From: Bradyrhizobium sp. RP6
GTDB taxonomy: Bacteria > Pseudomonadota > Alphaproteobacteria > Rhizobiales > Xanthobacteraceae
DNA length: 64,000 nucleotides
Reading direction: 5' to 3'
Assembly: GCF_003837805.1 (NCBI RefSeq)
Contig: NZ_RQIT01000001.1
Coordinates: 434,001-498,000, forward strand
A program made the translations under genes and the position numbers. Positions 53,035-62,010 of this stretch are shown piece after piece (positions within the stretch are counted from its first letter, which is position 1; every line of letters begins with the position of its first letter). The notes under the pieces were generated by a model that was not told where the DNA came from, ran no database searches, and saw only the letters and a list, made by a program, of their open reading frames with translations.

Positions 53035-54678
53035 ATGACCCAGCCGAGCTTTGCGACCCACGAGGTCTTTAACCAGTCGCCGCCATTCGAGGACGTCGAC
53101 CTGTTCGCTGCGGACCGGCCGCTGGTCGAAGCGGTGAGGGCTAATGGCGGCGCGGCGGCGGAGCGCGAGCTGTCGGAGTTCGGCAAGCAATGGGGCTCGG
53201 CGGCGATGGCAGATCGCGGCCGCCTCGCGAACGAGAACACGCCGAAGCTGCGCACCTTCGATGCCAAGGGCAATCGCCGCGACCAGGTCGAGTTTCATCC
53301 CGCCTATCACGAGCTGATGGCGCACAGTGCGCATGCGGGCGTGCACAATTCGACCTGGACGGCAGATGGAAGACCTGCTGGCGATGCCGCCGAGGTCATT
53401 CGTGCCGCGAAATTCTATATCGCCGCGCAGGTCGAGACCGGCCATCTCTGCCCGATCACGATGACACGCGCCTCCGTCGGCGCGCTGGCGATGCAGCCTG
53501 ACTTGCTGGCGCGCGTGATGCCGGTGCTGTCGACGAAGAGCTATGATCCCAGCTTTGCGCCCTGGTGGCAGAAGCGCGGCATGACGCTTGGCATGGGCAT
53601 GACCGAGAAACAGGGCGGCACCGACGTTCGCGCCAACATGACGCGCGCCGTGCGCGACGGGGACGGCTATCGCATCACCGGTCATAAATGGTTCATGTCG
53701 GCGCCGATGTGCGATGCGTTCCTGGTGCTGGCGCAGGCGGAGGGCGGGTTGACCTGCTTCTTCATGCCGCGCTTCGCGCCGGACGGTTCGGTCAACGCCA
53801 TCCAGTTCCAGCGGCTGAAGGACAAGCTCGGCAACCGCTCCAATGCCTCGTCCGAGGTCGAGTTCGTCGGCGCGTATGCGCAAGCGGTCGGCGAGGAGGG
53901 CAAGGGCATCCGCACCATCATCCAGATGGTGCAGCTGACGCGGCAGGATTGTGCGATCGCCTCCGTCGGGCTGATGCGCTCTGGGCTCGCGCATGCGCTG
54001 CACCATGCGCGGCACCGCAGCGTGTTCCAGAAGCATCTTGCCGACCAGCCCCTGATGCAGGCCGTGCTGTCGGACATGGCGCTGCATGTGGAGGCGAGCA
54101 CGGCGCTGGTGATGCGGCTCTGCCGCGCCTTCGACCGCATGCCGCAGGATGCGGCGGAAGCCGCCTATATGCGGTTGTTGACGCCCGCGATCAAATACTG
54201 GACCTGCAAGAGCGCGCCGCCGTTCCTCGACGAGGCGATGGAGTGCCTCGGCGGCAACGGCTATGTCGAGGATGGCATTCTGGCGCGCCATTACCGGGAG
54301 TCGCCGGTCAACGCGATCTGGGAGGGTTCGGGCAACGTTATGTGCCTCGACGTGCTCCGCGCGCTCTCGCGCGAGCCGGAGGCGGCAATGGCGGTGCTGC
54401 AATCGCTGGCGGTCGAGACGAAGAGCCTACCGGGGGCAGGCGAGGCGGTGACCTTCATCGGCAAGACCTTCCGCCGCGCCGATGGCGAACGCGTTGCGCG
54501 CCTTGCCGTCGAGAAGCTGGCGCTGCTTGCCGCGTCGGCTGCGCTCAACGGCGTATCGCCGCGCAATGCCGAATTGTTCGCGAGCACGCGTCTAGCCGCC
54601 AATCACGCCAGCATGTATGGCGCGGTGGAGTTGGGCGGCCCCGATGTGCATGAACTGCTGGCGAGGGCGCTGCCGTGA
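53035..54678 (+). CDS. acyl-CoA dehydrogenase-like protein, AidB type
   Basis: A 547-residue flavoprotein, the length of AidB and not of shorter acyl-CoA dehydrogenases. The FAD-binding segments are MGMTEKQGGTDVRANMTRAV (about residues 186-205), RITGHKWFMSAPMCD, and the C-terminal MECLGGNGYVEDGILARHYR followed by WEGSGNVMCLDVLRA. In E. coli AidB is induced by alkylation damage, binds DNA and has weak dehydrogenase activity. The C-terminus ALP ends 15 bases short of a repeat. It may be co-transcribed with the VanX-type gene (95 bases). Confidence 0.88.
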   Translation: MTQPSFATHEVFNQSPPFEDVDLFAADRPLVEAVRANGGAAAERELSEFGKQWGSAAMADRGRLANENTPKLRTFDAKGNRRDQVEFHPAYHELMAHSAHAGVHNSTWTADGRPAGDAAEVIRAAKFYIAAQVETGHLCPITMTRASVGALAMQPDLLARVMPVLSTKSYDPSFAPWWQKRGMTLGMGMTEKQGGTDVRANMTRAVRDGDGYRITGHKWFMSAPMCDAFLVLAQAEGGLTCFFMPRFAPDGSVNAIQFQRLKDKLGNRSNASSEVEFVGAYAQAVGEEGKGIRTIIQMVQLTRQDCAIASVGLMRSGLAHALHHARHRSVFQKHLADQPLMQAVLSDMALHVEASTALVMRLCRAFDRMPQDAAEAAYMRLLTPAIKYWTCKSAPPFLDEAMECLGGNGYVEDGILARHYRESPVNAIWEGSGNVMCLDVLRALSREPEAAMAVLQSLAVETKSLPGAGEAVTFIGKTFRRADGERVARLAVEKLALLAASAALNGVSPRNAELFASTRLAANHASMYGAVELGGPDVHELLARALP

Positions 54679-54688
54679 TTGTTGATCC

Positions 54689-54810
54689 CGTCATTCCGGG
54701 GCGGTCCGAACCGAACTATGGTGCGCAATTGCGCACCTGAGAATCTCGAGATTCTCGGGTGCGGGAGCCCGCACCCTAGTTCGATGCTGTGCATCGCCCC
54801 GGAATGACGG
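54689..54810. repeat. palindromic repeat with three consecutive perfect palindromes
   Basis: Outer arms are CGTCATTCCGGGGC and GCCCCGGAATGACG. Inside, GTGCGCAATTGCGCAC (54721-54736), GAGAATCTCGAGATTCTC (54739-54756) and GGGTGCGGG-AG-CCCGCACCC (54757-54776) follow one another. It is the longest member of the family in the window. Confidence 0.85.
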
Positions 54811-54834
54811 TGAATTTCTAGCGAAAGCCTCCTG

Positions 54835-55599
54835 ATGGACTCCCTCAACCCCGATCATGCGCCGCTGACCGAGACGCCGGCGCCGCCACGCGTCTGGAAG
54901 TTCTGGGGCTCGGCGCTGTGGGGTCTCTTCATCTTCGTGGCGATGTTCGTCGGACAGATCGGCGCCGTCGTTCTGCTGGCGGTGGAGCGTGGTCTTCCCA
55001 TGGACCTCGCCTCGCTCCAGGTCGTCGGCCGTGAGCCGCAGGCGCTCGCGCTCTCGGTCATCACGGGCCTGCCGGCGACGCTGGCCGCGGTTTGGCTCGC
55101 CATTCGCATCAAGAAGGCGTCCTTCGTCGATTATCTCGCGCTGCACTGGCCGTCGTGGAAGCAGCTGCTTTTCGGCGCCGTCGGGCTCATCCTGATCGTG
55201 CTGGTGTGGGAGACGATGTCGCGCGCGCTGGGGCGGGAGGCGACGCCGGGCTTCATGACCGATCTGCTGAAATCCGGGCGCGACAAGGGCGCTGCGCTGT
55301 TACTCCTGTTCGCCTTCAGCGTCGCCGCGCCCATGTCGGAAGAGATTCTGGCGCGAGGCTTTCTCTATCGCGGCTGGTCGGCGAGCTTCCTGCGCGTATC
55401 AGGTGCGATCCTGCTGTCGTCGCTGATCTGGACGGTCGTGCACCTGCAATACGACATATACTTCCTCGCCGAGGTCTTCGCCATCGGCCTGTGGTTCGGC
55501 TACATGCGCTATCGCTCCGACTCGCTATGGGTCACCATCGTGCTCCACTCGCTGAACAATCTGACCGCGGTGGTGCTGACGATGTGGCTGGGGAGCTAG
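54835..55599 (+). CDS. CPBP-family intramembrane metalloprotease
   Basis: A 254-residue protein with six to seven membrane helices. The family (CAAX protease/bacteriocin-processing, formerly Abi) is shown by the motif EEILARGFLYRGW (about residues 165-177, EExxxR), the His in WTVVHLQYDIYFLAEVF and VLHSLNNLTAVV. Roles include processing of small peptides or protection from self-made bacteriocins. It follows a palindromic repeat and converges with the AEC gene, with overlapping stops (55596-55599). Confidence 0.88.
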   Translation: MDSLNPDHAPLTETPAPPRVWKFWGSALWGLFIFVAMFVGQIGAVVLLAVERGLPMDLASLQVVGREPQALALSVITGLPATLAAVWLAIRIKKASFVDYLALHWPSWKQLLFGAVGLILIVLVWETMSRALGREATPGFMTDLLKSGRDKGAALLLLFAFSVAAPMSEEILARGFLYRGWSASFLRVSGAILLSSLIWTVVHLQYDIYFLAEVFAIGLWFGYMRYRSDSLWVTIVLHSLNNLTAVVLTMWLGS

Positions 55600-56519
55600 G
55601 CCGCCAGCCCGATCGCGATCGGCATCGTGATGGCCGCCAGGATCGTTTGCAGCGTGATGATCTGCGCCAGCAACGGCGCATCGCCGCCCATCTGGCGGGC
55701 CAGCACATAGGCGCTGGGCGAAGTCGGCACGGCCGCGCAGATCGCGACGATCGCGAGGCTGCTGCCGGTGATGCCGAACCAGGCCGCGAGCCCCAGCGCG
55801 AGCGCAGGCATCAGCACCAGCTTCAGGCCGACGCCGATGGCTGCGCCCAGGCTGGGGCGCAACAGGCCCTTCAGATGCAGGCCCGCGCCGGTGACGAGGA
55901 GGCCGATGGCAAGCGAGGACCGGCTCAGCGCGTCCGCCACCTCGTGCCAGATCCTAGGCAGCGACAGGTGCATCAGATTGACGGCTAGGCCGATCACGCA
56001 GGCCCAGATCAGGGGATTGCGGATCACCGTCATGGCGATGACGCGCGGGGATCGCTTCTCTTTTGCGGCGTAATGAGCGAGCACGGCGACGCTGAACACG
56101 TTGACCAGCGGGATGATCGCGACCATCGCCACTGAGGCCAGCGCCAGTCCGAGATCGCCGAACATGTTGGCGGCGATCGACAGAGCCACGAAGGTTTGCC
56201 AGCGCGTTGCGCCCTGGAAGATCGAGGTGAAGGCGGGACCGTCGATGCTCAGCCGCGACAGCGCCGGCCGCAGCGCGAGACAGAGCAGCGACATCGCGAG
56301 CGCCGACAGCAGCAGCGCGCCGCCGACGCCGGCGACGGGCACCCTGGAGAGGTCCGCCTTGACCAGGGTCTGGATCAGCAGCATCGGAAACAGCACGAAA
56401 TAGGTCAGCTGCTCCAGCCCGTGCCATTGCGTGTCGAGACGCATCAGGCTGTGCCTCAGCACGACGCCGAGCACGATGAGGATAAAGACCGGCAGCAGCG
56501 CCGCAATCACGACCGGCAT
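55596..56519 (-). CDS. AEC-family transporter
   Basis: A 307-residue membrane protein with about ten helices in two repeats of five, the auxin efflux carrier fold. The N-terminal LLPVFILIVLGVVLRHSLM and LEQLTYFVLFPMLLIQTLV are typical, as is the middle NPLIWACVIGLAVNLMHLSL. Bacterial members export or import organic acids such as malate or malonate. It is on the same strand as ruvX, whose stop lies three bases before its start. Confidence 0.9.
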   Translation of the reverse strand: MPVVIAALLPVFILIVLGVVLRHSLMRLDTQWHGLEQLTYFVLFPMLLIQTLVKADLSRVPVAGVGGALLLSALAMSLLCLALRPALSRLSIDGPAFTSIFQGATRWQTFVALSIAANMFGDLGLALASVAMVAIIPLVNVFSVAVLAHYAAKEKRSPRVIAMTVIRNPLIWACVIGLAVNLMHLSLPRIWHEVADALSRSSLAIGLLVTGAGLHLKGLLRPSLGAAIGVGLKLVLMPALALGLAAWFGITGSSLAIVAICAAVPTSPSAYVLARQMGGDAPLLAQIITLQTILAAITMPIAIGLAA

Positions 56520-56522
56520 GGA

Positions 56523-57014
56523 TCAGTCCGTCCCCGGCGCCGCGCGCAGATTTGCCAGACGGTCGAGCGCGCCTTGCAGGATGAAGATCGCCGCGTGCTC
56601 GTCGATCACCTCGGCGCGCTTGGCGCGGCTGACGTCCATGCCGATCAGCTCGCGCTCGACCGCCGCGGTCGAGAGACGCTCGTCCCAGAGGCCGATGGGG
56701 AGCTGGGTCAGTCCGGCGAGATTGCGGGCGAAGGCGCGGGTGGATTGCGCGCGCGGGCCCTCGCTGCCGTCCATGTTGATGGGCAGGCCGAGCACGAAGC
56801 CGACCACCTTGCGCTCGGCCGCGACCGCGAGCAGCCGGGCAGCATCCTGCTTGAACGCCTTGCGGGCGATGGTCTCGACGCCGGTCGCAAGCCGACGATC
56901 GGGGTCGGAGACGGCAACGCCGATGGTCTTGCTGCCGAGATCCAGCCCGACCAGCGCGCCGCGCGCGGGCCAGTGGGTTGCAGCATCGACGAGGGGCAGG
57001 ATAAGAGCCGGCAT
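56523..57014 (-). CDS. ruvX: Holliday junction resolvase-like RuvX/YqgF
   Basis: A 163-residue RNase-H-fold protein. Acidic and structural motifs are ALVGLDLGSKTIGVAVSDP (residues 22-40), FVLGLPINMDGSEGPRA, WDERLSTAAVERELI and EVIDEHAAIFILQGALDR. It is linked to 16S rRNA 5' maturation or junction resolution. ATG 57014 is chosen (MPALILPLVDAATHW); the open frame begins at 57032. It is the last core gene of the minus-strand series. Confidence 0.92.
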   Translation of the reverse strand: MPALILPLVDAATHWPARGALVGLDLGSKTIGVAVSDPDRRLATGVETIARKAFKQDAARLLAVAAERKVVGFVLGLPINMDGSEGPRAQSTRAFARNLAGLTQLPIGLWDERLSTAAVERELIGMDVSRAKRAEVIDEHAAIFILQGALDRLANLRAAPGTD

Positions 57015-57060
57015 GGCGTTAGCGCATATCACGCGTCACGCAGCGGAGTGAACCCGGAAG

Positions 57061-57273
57061 ATGGATGCGCTGACATTATTCGGCCTGTTCGCCGTGACGG
57101 CGATGCTGGTCACCTACGCCCTGGAGGACCGCAGCCACTGGTTCGTGCTGCTGTTCGCCGCATCCTGCGCGCTCGGCTCGGTCTACGGTTTTCTGCAGGG
57201 CGCCTGGCCGTTCGGTGTGGTCGAAGCGATCTGGGCCGTCGTGGCGCTGCGACGGTGGTACCTGAAGCGGTAG
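57061..57273 (+). CDS. small membrane protein conserved beside ruvX
   Basis: A 70-residue protein with two predicted helices (LFGLFAVTAMLVTYALED and WFVLLFAASCALGSVYGFL) and a hydrophilic end. I recall similar short proteins in alphaproteobacteria, annotated as hypothetical. It is divergent from ruvX by 46 bases and lies 273 bases before the protease-nuclease gene. No function can be assigned. Confidence 0.7.
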   Translation: MDALTLFGLFAVTAMLVTYALEDRSHWFVLLFAASCALGSVYGFLQGAWPFGVVEAIWAVVALRRWYLKR

Positions 57274-57546
57274 ATCGTCCGGCGGCCGCAAGCCGCGCGA
57301 AATCGTGATGCCCAGCTGTATCGATCAATTGTGGGAAATCTCACACTGGTGAGGTTGCAGACCATGGCATGATGCCGCGTGGTTGCGCGGCAGTAGATAT
57401 ACAGGTCTAAAGTAGTGTCGGGTGCATGCCCCCGATTTCCGGAACGATCGGCGGCGACCGGCAGTCCGGCCCGCGTTGCAACTTGGCGTCAATTTCTTGG
57501 GGCGCCGACCACGTCCAATATTCGCCCAGCCATTTGAGAGGTCACG
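57274..57546. promoter_or_regulatory. upstream region of the protease-nuclease gene
   Basis: This 273-base gap contains small inverted repeats: CTCAC-N4-GTGAG (57340-57353) and GGCAT-G-ATGCC (57366-57376). A GAGAGG ribosome site (57535-57540) precedes the ATG at 57547. These repeats could be regulator sites, but neither is diagnostic. Confidence 0.35.
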
Positions 57547-59790
57547 ATGCTCATCAAGCCAAGCCTGATCGCGGGCTCAGAAAGGCGATTCAAGCAAGCC
57601 GAGTTCTCACCCGAGGCCTTGAACCGAAAATTGGGCGACGGTCCGATCGAGATGACCGTCGAAAAGATGCGCCTGCGCCAGCGCCAGCTGCTGGCCGAGA
57701 CGCAGGACGTGGAGAAGGCCGAGATCGGCCTGGAGCGGATCATCCAGGGCAATGATCTCGACAGCATCAACTATCTCGCCAAGGGGACCGCCGCCTCGCG
57801 CTCGGTCTGCCGTATTCAGCTCAGGGATACCAAGTCGAATCTGCTCGGCTATGGCTCCGGCTTTCTGATCGGGCCCGGCCTGCTGCTGACGAACCATCAT
57901 GTCTTCGGTCGGCCGGCCGACGCAGCCAATTCGATCGCCGATTTCAACTACGAATTGGACGCTTCGGGACAGGAGCGTGTGCCGGTGAGGTTCGGATTCG
58001 AACCGGGAAGATTCTTCTACACCAACGACAGGCTGGATTTTTCGATTGTCGCGGTGGCGCCGACCTCGCTGTCGGGAGGAGAGGAGCTCGAGGATTTCGG
58101 GTGGTTGCCGCTCAGCGGTGCGCCCGGCAAGGCAGATCCCGGCGAGTACCTCACCATCATCCAGCATCCCAGCGGGCAGATGAAGCAGGTCTGCGTCCGC
58201 GAGAACAAGCTGCTCAAATATGTCGGCGACTTCCTCTGGTACAACACCGACACGACGGCGGGATCGTCGGGCTCGCCCGCGTTCAACCGCTTCTGGCAGG
58301 TGGTCGCGCTGCACCACAGCGGTGTTCCCCGGAAGAATGCGCAGGGTCGCACCCTGACCAAGGACGGCAAGGTGTGGAAGCCGTCGATGGACGAATCCTC
58401 GATCGACTGGATTGCCAACGAAGGCATCCGGATCAGCGCGATCGTCGCCGATCTCAAGGTGGCCGTCGGCTCTCACCCTCTGATCAGGCCGGTGCTGGAC
58501 GAGATGGACCCGCCAGGCCGGCCCGAAATCGAGAGAGCCTCGCCGTCGCCGGTTGCCGCAATGCCGTACGGCGCCAGTGTCTGGGTCGAGCAATCCGTCG
58601 ACGGCACGTCTCTGGTGGTCCCGATCCGCGTTCCGCTGCCGATGTTCAAGAAGGAGATTCCTTTCGCTCCAACGGCGCCGCTGCCGAGCCCGGCGGGGGG
58701 GCATGGCAATGGCCGGACGCCGAACGGCGGCACGGACGGCGGCGAGCGCAACGGCGGCATACCATTGATTGCGCCGCCGACCGGCCTGTTGCCGCACATC
58801 AGTGCGAGGAACGGCCTGCCGATGGAGGCCGTGCATATCGATCAGAGCACGCTGAAATCGCGTCCAGGATACAAGGCGAATTTTCTGGGCACTGGCAAAT
58901 TCTCGGTTCCCTTGCCGAAGATTCCGGCCGCGCTCAAGTCCAGGATCGCGATGCTCAAGGGCCGCTCCAGGCAGTCCGAGCTGAAATATTTCAACTACAG
59001 CGTCGTCATGAACAAGGAGCGCAGGCTTGCCTTCTTCAGCTGTGTCAATATCGACGGCAGCAAGCAGCAGGATGTCGGCAAGCGCGAAGGTGATTCCTGG
59101 CTGCGCGATCCGCGCATCGACGAGGATGCCCAGATCGGCGACGAGTTCTACCGCAAGCAGGCTACTTTCGAGGCCGACCGCAGCAAGAATCCGTTCGACC
59201 GCGGTCATCTGGTGCGCAGACTGGATGCGACCTGGGGCGACACCGTCGCCGCGGCCAAGCAGCATGGCGACGATTCCTTCCATTTCACCAATTGCTCGCC
59301 GCAGTTCTTCTCGTTCAACCAGGGTAAGCAGCTCTGGGCTGGACTGGAGGACTACACGCGCGATGTCCTGCTCGAAGGCGAGGAGAAGGGCATCGTCATG
59401 AACGGCCCGGTGTTCGATGGGCCGGATGCCGAAGGATCCGATCTGCCCAATCCGGCCGGCCGGCCGCACAGGGATCCGAGCTTCGGCGGCGTTCAAATTC
59501 CGAAGTATTTCTGGAAGATTCTGATCCGCCGCAACGACGATGACGACGCTCTGAAGGCGGCGGCGTTCCTGATGAGCCAGCGAAAGCAGGTTATGGAGAT
59601 CGACCGAATCCAGGAGGCGGAGCTGCTCGAGCGGATGTCGGAGGAGGATGTCAGCGTCTTCCAGGTCTCGATCGCGGACCTCGCGAAATTGACCAAGCTC
59701 GACTTCGGCAATCTTGCCGACGCGGACTCGCACGAGGCGACCTCGGTCGGCCCGCGGCGGATCGAGTCCTATGAGGACATTCGAATCTAG
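57547..59790 (+). CDS. trypsin-like serine protease fused to DRGH-type DNA/RNA nuclease
   Basis: A 747-residue two-domain protein. Residues about 1-80 are helical and charged (EKMRLRQRQLLAETQD). A trypsin-like protease domain runs from about 80 to 310: GYGSGFLIGPGLLLTNHHVF with catalytic His118, Asp164 in NDRLDFSIVAV, and Ser241 in TTAGSSGSPAF. A Gly/Pro-rich linker spans about 330-440. A DNA/RNA non-specific endonuclease domain follows (about 475-665): KNPFDRGHLVRRLDATW with D551-R552-G553-H554, N582 in FHFTNCSPQ and E601 in GLEDYT. All expected catalytic residues are present. There is no signal peptide, so it should act inside the cell. No partner gene is recognised downstream. The combination suggests a protease-gated suicide or defence nuclease. 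Confidence 0.85.
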   Translation: MLIKPSLIAGSERRFKQAEFSPEALNRKLGDGPIEMTVEKMRLRQRQLLAETQDVEKAEIGLERIIQGNDLDSINYLAKGTAASRSVCRIQLRDTKSNLLGYGSGFLIGPGLLLTNHHVFGRPADAANSIADFNYELDASGQERVPVRFGFEPGRFFYTNDRLDFSIVAVAPTSLSGGEELEDFGWLPLSGAPGKADPGEYLTIIQHPSGQMKQVCVRENKLLKYVGDFLWYNTDTTAGSSGSPAFNRFWQVVALHHSGVPRKNAQGRTLTKDGKVWKPSMDESSIDWIANEGIRISAIVADLKVAVGSHPLIRPVLDEMDPPGRPEIERASPSPVAAMPYGASVWVEQSVDGTSLVVPIRVPLPMFKKEIPFAPTAPLPSPAGGHGNGRTPNGGTDGGERNGGIPLIAPPTGLLPHISARNGLPMEAVHIDQSTLKSRPGYKANFLGTGKFSVPLPKIPAALKSRIAMLKGRSRQSELKYFNYSVVMNKERRLAFFSCVNIDGSKQQDVGKREGDSWLRDPRIDEDAQIGDEFYRKQATFEADRSKNPFDRGHLVRRLDATWGDTVAAAKQHGDDSFHFTNCSPQFFSFNQGKQLWAGLEDYTRDVLLEGEEKGIVMNGPVFDGPDAEGSDLPNPAGRPHRDPSFGGVQIPKYFWKILIRRNDDDDALKAAAFLMSQRKQVMEIDRIQEAELLERMSEEDVSVFQVSIADLAKLTKLDFGNLADADSHEATSVGPRRIESYEDIRI

Positions 59791-59898
59791 GAACCCAGGT
59801 TCTTGGAGTGGGGACCGACGCGGCTTTCGGGTGAGGGGCCGTGTGCTCTGTCGAGACACCGATGGCCCTCACCCGGGGCTTGCGACGCGGGCCGCGCG

Positions 59899-60834
59899 TC
59901 AGCGGATCGCGATGGGGTTGATCATCGCCTGCACGCCGCCGGTCCAGCGCGGCTGTCCCAGCACGAACAGGAATTCGTAGCCCTTGTCTCTGGCGAGCGC
60001 GGCCGTGTCCATATTTTCCAGGATGTAGGTCCCGTTCATCGCGAGCAGGATCTGGTGCACCTCGAACACGTTCTTGGATTCGAACGGCAGTACCTCCAGT
60101 CCCCAGGTGTCGGCGCCAACGGCGACGACGCCCTTGCCAGTCAGATATTTTGCACCCTCGACGCCGAGCCCGGGCTCGGCGGCCGAATAGCGCTTGTCGT
60201 CCTTGCCGAGCAGACTGAGCCAGCCGGTGTGGAAGATGACGACGTCGCCCTGGCGGATCTCGACGTTCTGCTGCTTGGCGGCTTCCTCGATCTCCTTGAC
60301 GTTGAATGCGGTGCCTTCCTTCACCACGTCGGTCTTGAAATAGGCGGCCATGTCGAGCAGGACGCCGCGGGTGACCATCGGCGGCACCTTTTCGATCCCG
60401 AGCTTCTTCAGTCCGGTCGGATCGGCGAAATCGGCGAGCTTGTTGCCGTTGTAATAGACATGTTCGATGCCTAGATGGCCGAGCCCGTCGAGCTGGCTGC
60501 CGATGCCGACCCAGGTGTCGAGTATGTCATCGTTGTAGGTGGCCTTGTTCGGACCAAGCCCGGCGCTGCCGGCCTGTCCCGGCTGCACCACCGTGATCTT
60601 GAAGGTGCGGGGCGGATAGGCGGGCGTCTGCGACGTGACGGGAATGCCAAGGGCGTAGGTCTTGCCGGTCTTCACCAGCGACGCCGCCTTCACCACGATC
60701 TCGGGCGTCAGGTAGTTGGCGGCGCCGATCTCGTCGTTCGGCCCCCATTTAGACTTGGTCCAGTCCTGTGCGCTTGCAGTTCCTGATATCGCCGACAACG
60801 CAGCGACACAGCACAACACGAGCGTATTGCGCAT
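59899..60834 (-). CDS. exported cyclase-family protein (kynurenine formamidase-like)
   Basis: A 311-residue secreted protein. The signal peptide is MRNTLVLCCVAALSAISGTA ... SAQ; ATG 60834 has GGAGG upstream. The cyclase-fold metal site is LDGLGHLGIEHVYYN and the other motifs are GDVVIFHTGW and VGADTWGLEVLPF. The family includes kynurenine formamidase and related metal hydrolases; the larger, exported type acts on unknown amide or lactone substrates. It is transcribed in the same direction as the LysR gene upstream of it, 188 bases away. Confidence 0.9.
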   Translation of the reverse strand: MRNTLVLCCVAALSAISGTASAQDWTKSKWGPNDEIGAANYLTPEIVVKAASLVKTGKTYALGIPVTSQTPAYPPRTFKITVVQPGQAGSAGLGPNKATYNDDILDTWVGIGSQLDGLGHLGIEHVYYNGNKLADFADPTGLKKLGIEKVPPMVTRGVLLDMAAYFKTDVVKEGTAFNVKEIEEAAKQQNVEIRQGDVVIFHTGWLSLLGKDDKRYSAAEPGLGVEGAKYLTGKGVVAVGADTWGLEVLPFESKNVFEVHQILLAMNGTYILENMDTAALARDKGYEFLFVLGQPRWTGGVQAMINPIAIR

Positions 60835-61022
60835 CGTTAGTCCTCCCGATGTTCTTGCCGATGTTTTGGCTTCGTTATGGTTTTGCGCTGGCCAGTCAGT
60901 CATCCTAACGTAGAATGATCGCGGGCTTCAAAGTTTTTTGATGTGCTGCGTTGCCGCGGCAGAACGCAACGCGGGCCGCGGGGATTTGTGACGAATTTCG
61001 TGGAGTGGAACGCAGTGTCGCG

Positions 61023-61913
61023 TCAGGCCGCGATGACGTCCTCGTCCTTCTTCAGGCAGTCGGCAAAACCGCTCAGCGCGCTGGTTTGATGGCCCGCGCG
61101 GCGGTGGATGAACAGTGTCTCGACGCGCGCGTGCGCCGGGCTCAGCGCGTGGATCGCGATGCTGCCGTTCATCGCGCTGCGCTCGACGACCGCGCGCGGC
61201 AGCAACGTGACGCCCATGTCGGCGGCGACGCAGCCGATCATGCCGTCGAGCGTACCCAGCTCGAAGCGTGCGGCCGACGGCCAGGCGAGTTCGACGAACA
61301 CTTGTTCGAGCCGCTGGCGGTAGGTGCAGCCGGTGCGGAACACCAGCGCGGTCGGCCCGGACTCCGGCGTGCCGGCGCGCAACTCGGCAAGCGAGGTCCA
61401 GCGCCGCGCGCTGACCAGCACCAGCTCCTCGCGGAAGGCGCTCGCCGCGATGAGATCGGCATGCGTGACGGGACCCGCGACGAAGGCGCCGTCGAGCGAG
61501 CCTTCAAGCACGGCGGTGACGAGGTCGGCCGTCGGCGCGGTGCGCAAGGAAAGCCGCACGGCGGGGAAGCGGCGGTGAAAATCGGCGAGCAGTGGCGGCA
61601 GGCGCACGGCCGCCGTCGTCTCCATCGATCCGATCGCGAGCGGTCCTTTCGGCTCGCCATCGTCACGTGCGGCGAGCAAGGCTTCGCGCGACAGTGCCGC
61701 CATCTTTTGCGCGTAGGGGAGCAGGCGCTTGCCGGCGCCGGTCAGCGTCATGCCGCGGCTGTGGCGCTCGAACAGCGCCGTGCCGATCTCCGCCTCCAGC
61801 GCCTTCACGCGCTGGGTGACGTTCGACTGCACGGTGTTGAGCTCTTCGGCGGCGCGTGTGATGCCGCCCGTGCGGGCCACGGCCGCGAAGGTCTGGAAAT
61901 CGCTGAGTTCCAT
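61023..61913 (-). CDS. LysR-family transcriptional regulator
   Basis: A 296-residue regulator. The N-terminal winged helix (FQTFAAVARTGGITRAAEEL; NTVQSNVTQRVKALEAEIGT) is complete; the effector domain starts at about residue 90 (LAIGSMETTAAVRLPPLLAD). ATG 61913 (MELSDFQTFAAV) is the family start. It is divergent from the first nitronate monooxygenase gene (97 bases between starts), so it probably controls that gene and possibly the cyclase. Confidence 0.93.
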   Translation of the reverse strand: MELSDFQTFAAVARTGGITRAAEELNTVQSNVTQRVKALEAEIGTALFERHSRGMTLTGAGKRLLPYAQKMAALSREALLAARDDGEPKGPLAIGSMETTAAVRLPPLLADFHRRFPAVRLSLRTAPTADLVTAVLEGSLDGAFVAGPVTHADLIAASAFREELVLVSARRWTSLAELRAGTPESGPTALVFRTGCTYRQRLEQVFVELAWPSAARFELGTLDGMIGCVAADMGVTLLPRAVVERSAMNGSIAIHALSPAHARVETLFIHRRAGHQTSALSGFADCLKKDEDVIAA

Positions 61914-62010
61914 GGCTTCGTTTCGCTTTTGAGATGATAGCGTTCGCAACAATTCATTTTTAGAGAATGTTAGACGCGCCTAGTCTCGCTGTCCAGATCG
62001 GGGAGGAGCC

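Noticed and set aside
57607..59859. 750-codon minus-strand open frame antisense to the protease-nuclease gene
   Set aside because: The plus-strand protein has complete catalytic motifs; the antisense frame has none.
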